From Candidatus Levyibacteriota bacterium (GTDB lineage Bacteria; Patescibacteriota; Microgenomatia; Levybacterales; UBA12049), in assembly GCA_030651475.1 (NCBI GenBank), contig JAUSEW010000028.1, positions 1-34,040 of the forward strand: a stretch of DNA of 34,040 bases, in the 5' to 3' direction. Numbering within the stretch: position 1 is the stretch's first letter; every line of letters begins with the position of its first letter. The position numbers were made by a program, and so were the translations under genes. Shown here piece by piece: positions 13,385 to 19,004 of this stretch. The notes under the pieces were generated by a model. That model searched no databases. It had not been told where the DNA came from and saw nothing but the letters and a program-made list of their open reading frames with translations.

Positions 13385-15142
13385 TTAGCGGGAGAACCAT
13401 TCTTCCAAAATCTTTTTGGCGATTGGCGCGGCGACATTTGAACCTTCTCCGCTGCTTTCCGATAGAACAGTTACTATAATTTGAGGATTGTCAGCCGGAG
13501 CGAAAAGGGTTATCCAAGCATGCGGCCACGTATCACCTGTTCCATGCTGCGCTGTTCCCGTCTTGCACGCAACTTTTAACTTTTCACTTTCTTTGCCCGC
13601 CGAAGCCTTGGCGAAGGCGGGTACTTTTAATTCGAAAAACGGCCACGCAACCCCGCCAGCACTACAGCTTTCAATCATCCCCTGCTTTATCAAAGAAATG
13701 GTTTTTTCTGAAAGGAATTTAGGATTTAGGATTTCGGATTTAGGATTTACAAGAAGGTGTGGTCTATATCCAGTTCCCCCATTGGCAATTATTTGAGTCC
13801 AATAATTTACCTGAAGTGGAGTAGTTAAAAGGTATCCTTGTCCTATTCCATAATGATACGTGTCTCCCAAATACCATCCCTCTCCAATTACTTTTTCCTT
13901 CCACAAAGGAGTGGGAACCGTACCTGCTTCTTCAGGAGATATATCTATGCCGAGTTTTTGTCCAAGCCCGAATTTCATTGCCATTTCCGAAAGTTTGTCA
14001 ACGCCGACTTTCTCCGCGAGTTTATAGAAAAATATGTCATTTGAACGCTGAAGTCCTTTTACTACATTTACCTGCCCGTCTGTCTTTCCGTATTGGGTAA
14101 AATACCAGTTTGAGAAAGAAAAATTTCCCAGCCACACAATTCCTGTATCCGTAATTTCAAAATTTTCATCGATAATTTTGTCTTCAAGTCCTGCTGCCGC
14201 GGTAATTAGTTTGAATGTGGAACCGGGCGGATAGACCTCGGAAATTGTCCGATTAATAAGCGGCTGATTTTCCGAATCCGTCAAAATTTGCGAAATACTG
14301 CTATAAATTCCTGATTCTGATGCGATTTTGTAATCCTTGCCAAAAGTGAACAAATTAGGATCAAAAGAAGGTTTGGAGACAAGTGCAAGAATTTCTCCGT
14401 TAGGCATTGAGACTATAGCAGCGCCTTTCTTGACATCTTTCATCGCATCGGATACTGCTTTCTGCAAATTAAGATTAAGGGTAAGAGTTATATTTTCCCC
14501 GGGTATCGGATCTGTTTGTCCAAGCGTTCTTATGGCATTCCCTAAACTATCCACTTCAACTAATTGTTTTCCGTCAATTCCCTTCAGTTTGCTTTCATAA
14601 GATTTTTCAATTCCTATCTTGCCTATCAAATCTCCGCCCCGATAATTTGAAAATTCATTACTTTGCAATTCATCTTTGGAAATCTGCCCGATGTATCCTA
14701 GAACATGAGCAAAAGCATCCTTGTATGGATACGACCGCAAAGAGTCTATTTCAAGATCTTTTCTGCCCTGCGCCAGAAACGTTAAAGCTTGCTCTTGAGT
14801 AAGAAGTTTTGTTTTTTCATTAGTTGAGGAAGTACCGTCTGGTACCTCCCTAAATCCCGGAACATTAAAAACCAAAGGGCTCCCGTTTCTGTCGAAGATA
14901 ATTCCTCTTGGCGCATGGATAACCACAGTCTTTATTCTGTTATTGTCGGAAAGATGCCTATAATAAGCGCCAAAGCTTATTTGGAGGAAAAAAAGTCTTA
15001 TAATAAGTATGCCAATCGCAAGAAATAGTATTGATGGAAGAAGAAAACTGCGTATCGCGTAGTTTTTACCGTAGGAATGAGTTCTTTTGCTTAATTTTTC
15101 TGTTTTTATATTTTCCCCAAAAACAGCGCCTATTTTTATCAT
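13385..15142 (-). CDS. mrdA: Penicillin-binding protein 2, peptidoglycan transpeptidase
   Basis: 585 aa. Cross-links lateral-wall peptidoglycan together with the Mre elongation complex. One membrane anchor (about 33-53) and a PBP dimerisation domain are followed by the transpeptidase domain with S-T-F-K (about 308), S-N-D (about 364) and K-T-G-T-A (about 525). Between the last two motifs are two repeat-encoded insertions, N-P-K-S-E-I-L-N-P-K and V-P-A-F-A-K-A-S-A-G-K. The start codon overlaps the mreD stop (ATGA), so the two are translationally coupled. The cluster order mreB-mreC-mreD-mrdA is conserved, apart from the gene inserted after mreB. Confidence 0.95.
   Translation of the reverse strand: MIKIGAVFGENIKTEKLSKRTHSYGKNYAIRSFLLPSILFLAIGILIIRLFFLQISFGAYYRHLSDNNRIKTVVIHAPRGIIFDRNGSPLVFNVPGFREVPDGTSSTNEKTKLLTQEQALTFLAQGRKDLEIDSLRSYPYKDAFAHVLGYIGQISKDELQSNEFSNYRGGDLIGKIGIEKSYESKLKGIDGKQLVEVDSLGNAIRTLGQTDPIPGENITLTLNLNLQKAVSDAMKDVKKGAAIVSMPNGEILALVSKPSFDPNLFTFGKDYKIASESGIYSSISQILTDSENQPLINRTISEVYPPGSTFKLITAAAGLEDKIIDENFEITDTGIVWLGNFSFSNWYFTQYGKTDGQVNVVKGLQRSNDIFFYKLAEKVGVDKLSEMAMKFGLGQKLGIDISPEEAGTVPTPLWKEKVIGEGWYLGDTYHYGIGQGYLLTTPLQVNYWTQIIANGGTGYRPHLLVNPKSEILNPKFLSEKTISLIKQGMIESCSAGGVAWPFFELKVPAFAKASAGKESEKLKVACKTGTAQHGTGDTWPHAWITLFAPADNPQIIVTVLSESSGEGSNVAAPIAKKILEEWFSR
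13596..13621. repeat. Palindromic element in mrdA (P-A-F-A-K-A-S-A-G-K)
   Basis: CCCGCC-GAAGCCTTGGCGAA-GGCGGG, a GC-rich palindrome in frame in an AT-rich gene. The peptide A-F-A-K-A-S-A-G-K is a recurrent repeat-encoded insertion in CPR proteins. Confidence 0.7.
13721..13748. repeat. Short tandem repeat in mrdA (S-E-I-L-N-P-K)
   Basis: AGGATTT units repeated four times with one substitution, in frame, encoding a loop between the SxN and KTG motifs. Confidence 0.65.
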
Positions 15143-15540
15143 ACTTTTTTCTGCTGAAGATTCTTGGCAAGAGCGAAAAGCAAAACCGCGATTAACGAGC
15201 TTGCTAATGCCTGCTGAAAAACATAATTATAGCCAAAAATTACAAGATATAAGGCGCTTCCGATAAAAGATACTGTCAAAACGAATGGCAAAGTATAGAT
15301 CTCAAACTTCTTTTCGTATAGGAATATTAAAAATATAAAAGTTGCCAAAAATACAGAGGTTGCGCCAAGCAATCTAAATAACATTAAATCCAAAATAATA
15401 CCTCCGAAAAATGCCAGAAAGAAAATCCAGGTTTTTCTGTCAAAAGCCAAAAAGATAACGAGAACCAAAACAATAGGCCAGCTTGCTACGAACAAGGAAA
15501 GAATGGCAATTAAGAAAACAAACGCTAGAAAAAACTTCAT
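15139..15540 (-). CDS. mreD: Rod shape-determining protein MreD-like
   Basis: 133 aa, almost wholly hydrophobic, with four to five membrane segments and few charged loops. MreD is poorly conserved; the call rests on length, topology and its place between mreC (no spacing) and mrdA (4-bp overlap). It is part of the membrane complex linking MreB filaments to wall synthesis. Confidence 0.8.
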   Translation of the reverse strand: MKFFLAFVFLIAILSLFVASWPIVLVLVIFLAFDRKTWIFFLAFFGGIILDLMLFRLLGATSVFLATFIFLIFLYEKKFEIYTLPFVLTVSFIGSALYLVIFGYNYVFQQALASSLIAVLLFALAKNLQQKKV

Positions 15541-16338
15541 TTATTTAATTCCCGTAACGATAAAAACCGTAGAAAGGCGCGGGAAATCCAATAAGCTTTT
15601 TACTTCTGCTCTTTGGAAAACAGCGCTTGGATTTTTGTCTATGGAGATTATCTTCCCAACAATAATATCCGTTGGCGCTCCCACGCCATCTATATTTTGG
15701 TTTGGCATTGTTGCTACAATATCATCTTTTGAGAGAGCATCCGACATCAAAACATTGTCCAAAATCATTAAGTCTCCCAAGCCTTTGATAAGCCCCAAAG
15801 CTCCTTTTTCTGTTTTGGCTGTAAAAGAAGAAGAGGAATTATTGACAACATCAACTTTGGATAAATAAGCAGTCACTTTTGTAACTTTTCCAACCAAATT
15901 ATTTTTGAAAATAACCGCATCTCCGACCTTAATTCCATCGGTTTCTCCTTTATCCAGAATCAAAGATGAAGGGTTTGAGATATTCGGGATAAAATTGAGC
16001 ATCCCCAAAATTTTGGCAGGCAAAAGTATGTAACTTTTGGGTTTGGCTGTTTGGAATTGATCCAATAAAGCCTGATTTTCTCTTTCCAGTTTTTGCCTAT
16101 CCATTATTTTTGAAGCCAAAAGCAGATTCTCTGCCTTAAGTTTCTTGATGTTTTGGTTTTGGGAAATTAAGGGAAGATTTTGAAAAAGATTAGATATGCT
16201 TCCTTCTATGGAATAAGAAATCCTTTGCAAAAACCCTTCTATTCCGCGTGTTTTCCCTAATATTGACAGTCCTAAAATTCCAGCCGAAAGAACAAAAACA
16301 AGAAGAAAAACAGGCAAAAAATTCTCTTTCCTCTGCAT
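15541..16338 (-). CDS. mreC: Rod shape-determining protein MreC
   Basis: 265 aa. An N-terminal membrane segment (about 8-26), a coiled coil (about 60-90, I-K-K-L-K-A-E-N-L-L-L) and the beta-barrel MreC domain, with D-K-G-E-T-D-G-I-K-V-G-D-A-V-I and a late G-x-I-I-S-I-D-K. It connects the cytoplasmic MreB scaffold to penicillin-binding proteins. It has its own promoter, TTGTAA-17-TACAAT-6-ATG, probably leaderless. That would restore expression of mreC-mreD-mrdA after the module inserted behind mreB. Confidence 0.92.
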   Translation of the reverse strand: MQRKENFLPVFLLVFVLSAGILGLSILGKTRGIEGFLQRISYSIEGSISNLFQNLPLISQNQNIKKLKAENLLLASKIMDRQKLERENQALLDQFQTAKPKSYILLPAKILGMLNFIPNISNPSSLILDKGETDGIKVGDAVIFKNNLVGKVTKVTAYLSKVDVVNNSSSSFTAKTEKGALGLIKGLGDLMILDNVLMSDALSKDDIVATMPNQNIDGVGAPTDIIVGKIISIDKNPSAVFQRAEVKSLLDFPRLSTVFIVTGIK

Positions 16339-16344
16339 GAAACA

Positions 16345-16373
16345 ATTGTAATAGTTCTGCTTTTGGGTTACAA
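16345..16373 (-). promoter_or_regulatory. Leaderless promoter of mreC
   Basis: TTGTAA (16368-16373), 17-nt spacer, TACAAT (16345-16350), then 6 nt to the ATG at 16338. Confidence 0.65.
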
Positions 16374-16386
16374 GAGGAATTAACTG

Positions 16387-16422
16387 GACAACTTTTTTAG
16401 GCGATCGCAGTTTTTAGTTGTC
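16387..16422. repeat. 36-bp GCGATCGC quasi-palindrome, copy 4
   Basis: GACAACT, 6 nt, GGCGATCGC, 7 nt, AGTTGTC. It closes the module that starts at the mreB stop codon and lies just upstream of the mreC promoter. Confidence 0.9.
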
Positions 16423-16489
16423 AGCCCAAACACCAACCAAATACCAAATTGCAGTAGCTCTGCCTCTATCTTACAAGCACCGAAGGCTC

Positions 16490-16951
16490 CTATAGGCATC
16501 TTTTCCCTAAAGTAGGAATTATTTCTGATAGGTCAATTATGTCTTGTGGATTTACGGGAGGTAATCCGCGTCCTTTACGTACCTTATCGTCAATAACAAA
16601 GTGTTTATCTTTGCCAACCTTAAAAAGCCTTATACCGACTAGCTCCTTATGTTCTATCCTAAAAATCATATATTCTTCAGCCCTATTTTTTTCTGCTTGC
16701 TGTACACAATGAGTTATCTCTAAAATTATCTCTTCGCCTTTATATCCGATTTGATTGGAAATCTTTATCCCGTCCCAGCCTCCAAGATTTATTCTTAAAT
16801 CACTTCTTTGACGAAATCTTTTCAGGAAATTTAACGTTTCATCCCACAATGTTGGCAACACATCTCCTGCTAGTTTAGAAACATAGGCCTCCTTATCAGA
16901 TACCCTACGTTGCTCCAATACTCTTTCTAGAGCCTCTATTCTTTCCACCAT
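16490..16951 (-). CDS. Unknown 153-aa module gene between mreB and mreC
   Basis: I do not recognise this protein. It is soluble: an N-terminal helical part (M-V-E-R-I-E-A-L-E-R-V-L-E-Q-R-R), a beta-rich middle (G-G-W-D-G-I-K-I-S, then E-E-I-I-L-E-I-T-H) and a basic tail. A longer in-frame start (TTG at 16993) is rejected because that TTG is the first base triplet of the -35 box TTGACT; the promoter TTGACT-17-TACAAT ends 13 nt before the chosen ATG. It is the only gene of a 619-bp unit that begins with the mreB stop codon and ends with palindrome copy 4, and it splits the mreB-mreC pair. Confidence 0.7.
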   Translation of the reverse strand: MVERIEALERVLEQRRVSDKEAYVSKLAGDVLPTLWDETLNFLKRFRQRSDLRINLGGWDGIKISNQIGYKGEEIILEITHCVQQAEKNRAEEYMIFRIEHKELVGIRLFKVGKDKHFVIDDKVRKGRGLPPVNPQDIIDLSEIIPTLGKRCL

Positions 16952-16964
16952 AATAGCTGGTTGG

Positions 16965-17005
16965 ATTGTAGATAAAGGATAAATAAAAGTCAAGAGGTAA
17001 AACTA
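16965..17005 (-). promoter_or_regulatory. Module 5' motif with promoter (copy after mreB)
   Basis: Minus strand TAGTTTTACCTCTTGACT (16988-17005), then a 17-nt spacer and TACAAT (16965-16970). The initial TAG is the stop codon of mreB. Confidence 0.65.
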
Positions 17006-18136
17006 TTTTAGTCCCCCGACGACTTTGACGCGCTGGAGCAAAGAGTCGTTTTCCAAAACTTTCCCAATTCCCCGAATTACAGATGTCAGCGGATCATTGG
17101 CTATAATAACCGGAATGCGTGTTCTTTCTACGATCAAGTGATCTATTCCCGACAGAAGCGCTCCTCCTCCTGTTAGTAATATCCCGTGCTCCAAAATATC
17201 ACTTGTTAATTCGGGAGGCGCTTCCTGCAATGTATCCGCAATTGCTTCTATTATTTCGGAGAAAACAGGCGCTAACGCTTCTCTGACTTCTACTTCTGTA
17301 ATTCTCAAACTTTTTGGCAATCCTGTTTCTATGTCTCGTCCTCTAACAACTGCCATTCTGTTCCTTGGGCTTGCTTTTTCTTCTTTTGCTTCTAGACCTT
17401 GTTCTGGATTGGAGGCATTAATTTTTAAGCTTGGAATTTTTGTTTTGAGGCTTCGTTCGAATGCGCTTCCTATTGTAATTTTTAAATCCTCTGCTGTTCT
17501 CTCTCCCAAAACCAAACCGTGTCTTAATCTTATGTAATGAATTAGCGCATTGTCCATATCGTCTCCGGCGATTTTAAGCGTTTTGCTCACAACAATTCCG
17601 CCCAAAGAAATAATTGCGATTTCCGATGTTCCTCCGCCGATATCAACCACCATTACTCCTTTTGACTGGAAAACTGAAACATTTTCTCCGATTGCCGCTG
17701 CCATTGGCTCTTCTATAAGGAATGCTTCTCTGGCTCCGGCAGAAAGCGCTGCTTCCCAAACTGCCCGGCGCTCAACTTCCGTAACAGAAGAAGGAATGCC
17801 GATAACCACTTTCGGCCTTGACCAAGCTACGGGAACTACACCTCCAAACTCATGAACTTTCTGAATATAATGAGAAATCATAGCGGTTGTAGCGTCAAAA
17901 TCCGAAATAACTCCGCCTCTTAAAGGTCTTACGGTTATTATTGACGCTGGAGTTTTCCCAACCATTTTTTTGGCTTCGGTTCCGATAGCAATAATTTTTT
18001 TGGTTTTTTTGTGCATTGCCACCACCGAAGGCTCTCTTATGACAATCCCCTTTCCCTTCACCCAAACAAGACTATTCGCAGTCCCCAAATCAATACCGAT
18101 GTCATGGCTGAACAAACTAAATAACTTATCGAACAT
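17003..18136 (-). CDS. mreB: Rod shape-determining protein MreB
   Basis: 377 aa. Actin-like ATPase that forms membrane-bound filaments guiding lateral wall synthesis. Phosphate 1 is G-I-D-L-G-T-A-N-S (about 14-22), the connect/phosphate 2 block V-V-D-I-G-G-G-T-S-E (about 170), and the adenosine motif L-T-G-G-G-A-L-L (about 324). It is about 30 residues longer than usual MreB; the extra Lys/Glu/Asn-rich stretch lies before V-R-G-R-D-I-E-T-G and looks like an inserted loop. First gene of the cell-shape cluster; the 153-aa module gene follows directly. Confidence 0.96.
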   Translation of the reverse strand: MFDKLFSLFSHDIGIDLGTANSLVWVKGKGIVIREPSVVAMHKKTKKIIAIGTEAKKMVGKTPASIITVRPLRGGVISDFDATTAMISHYIQKVHEFGGVVPVAWSRPKVVIGIPSSVTEVERRAVWEAALSAGAREAFLIEEPMAAAIGENVSVFQSKGVMVVDIGGGTSEIAIISLGGIVVSKTLKIAGDDMDNALIHYIRLRHGLVLGERTAEDLKITIGSAFERSLKTKIPSLKINASNPEQGLEAKEEKASPRNRMAVVRGRDIETGLPKSLRITEVEVREALAPVFSEIIEAIADTLQEAPPELTSDILEHGILLTGGGALLSGIDHLIVERTRIPVIIANDPLTSVIRGIGKVLENDSLLQRVKVVGGLK

Positions 18137-18240
18137 ATAATTTTAAATTTTCAATTTTTAATTTTCATTGAATTTTCAAAGTTAAATTTTTAAACATTTA
18201 GATTTCATTGCAAATTTTAAATTTCAAATTGAAAATTAGT
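18137..18240. repeat. Iterated AATTTTAAATTTTCAATTT tract upstream of mreB
   Basis: About 100 bp of imperfect AATT/TTTAAA/TTGAAA units, the same kind of sequence as inside trmH (5871-5903) and fmt (23313-23335). It fills the divergent region between mreB and the 18326 gene. No clear mreB promoter could be placed in it. Confidence 0.5.
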
Positions 18241-18253
18241 TTCATCATATCAC

Positions 18254-18274
18254 CTTGCCCAAACTTTTCCAATA
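18254..18274 (+). repeat. 21-bp direct repeat, upstream copy
   Basis: CTTGCCCAAACTTTTCCAATA, identical to 18955-18975. Similarity continues loosely (TGCTA, AAATAATTCTA) up to the start codon of each following gene, so the whole upstream region looks duplicated. Confidence 0.85.
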
Positions 18275-18325
18275 GCGGTATGCTATTGACAAATATATGA
18301 ATCTATGAAAAAATAATTCTATATT

Positions 18326-18943
18326 ATGCCAGAACAACCACCATCGCCTGGAGCAAACGCAATTTCCTCAGAAGCTGTAGCAGAAGCGCAGAAACAAACC
18401 GAATCTTCTTTTATCCAATTGATGAATCGAATGGAAGCAAGCATCCCCACAAACGGAGATTTCTTTATAAAACTGGGACAAAGAGAAGATGGTAGCCGAG
18501 TGCTGATTCTTAGAGAAGGAAGAAAAAGAACTGAGACTGATTCTGATTATATAGCAATAACCAGATTTGGACCAAAAAAAGTAATTCTGTCGACTTCTGA
18601 CTTCTCAACCGATTCGGCGGGGTTAAAGAAAATAAATGGGGAACTCAATATTTACACTAGAGATCGCGCTGAAAACCTTGAATTATCAGTTGCCGTACCT
18701 AAACTAAGCTTATCTCGTGCTGTGGCACTCCACCCAATCACTAGTGATGAGGATAAAAAATTCGTCAAAGAAGCAATGTCCAATAGCATAAAAGTGGCTA
18801 AAGAAACAAGCCAAACGGTAAAAAATAAGGCAGCTTTGGAGGCAGAACAACGAGATCAAGCCATAGCAAAAGAATTATTAGATTTGTTTCCTGCATCTAT
18901 TCAAGCGCCTCAAGCATCTACCAACACAAGTCCAGCCGCATAA
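18326..18943 (+). CDS. Unknown 205-aa protein flanked by direct repeats
   Basis: I do not recognise this protein. A disordered Pro/Ala start and a Gln/Ala/Thr-rich end enclose a possible alpha/beta core (about 45-130, F-F-I-K-L-G-Q-R-E-D-G-S-R-V-L-I-L) and a long Lys/Glu helix. There is no membrane segment. It lies exactly between two copies of a 21-bp sequence found before its own start and before the next gene, so it was probably added by insertion with duplication of the upstream region. TTGACA is at 18286-18291 but the -10 spacing is poor. Confidence 0.7.
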   Translation: MPEQPPSPGANAISSEAVAEAQKQTESSFIQLMNRMEASIPTNGDFFIKLGQREDGSRVLILREGRKRTETDSDYIAITRFGPKKVILSTSDFSTDSAGLKKINGELNIYTRDRAENLELSVAVPKLSLSRAVALHPITSDEDKKFVKEAMSNSIKVAKETSQTVKNKAALEAEQRDQAIAKELLDLFPASIQAPQASTNTSPAA

Positions 18944-18954
18944 ATTGCCCCTCT

Positions 18955-18984
18955 CTTGCCCAAACTTTTCCAATATGCTACATT
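18955..18984 (+). promoter_or_regulatory. 21-bp direct repeat, second copy, with promoter of the O-antigen-ligase-like gene
   Basis: CTTGCCCAAACTTTTCCAATA (18955-18975). Within it TTGCCC (18956-18961), then 17 nt and TACATT (18979-18984), make a plausible promoter for the gene starting at 19005. Confidence 0.6.
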
Positions 18985-19004
18985 AAAATAATTCTAACTC
19001 TATA

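Noticed and set aside
1895-16422. Integron attC sites or the cyanobacterial HIP1 repeat
   Set aside because: The ends do not fit the attC core GTTRRRY and no integron integrase is seen. GCGATCGC equals HIP1, but here it is always part of a 36-bp unit and not scattered in coding DNA.
16952-16993. Longer start (TTG at 16993) for the 153-aa gene
   Set aside because: The TTG is part of the -35 box TTGACT of a well-spaced promoter whose -10 lies inside the proposed extra coding stretch.
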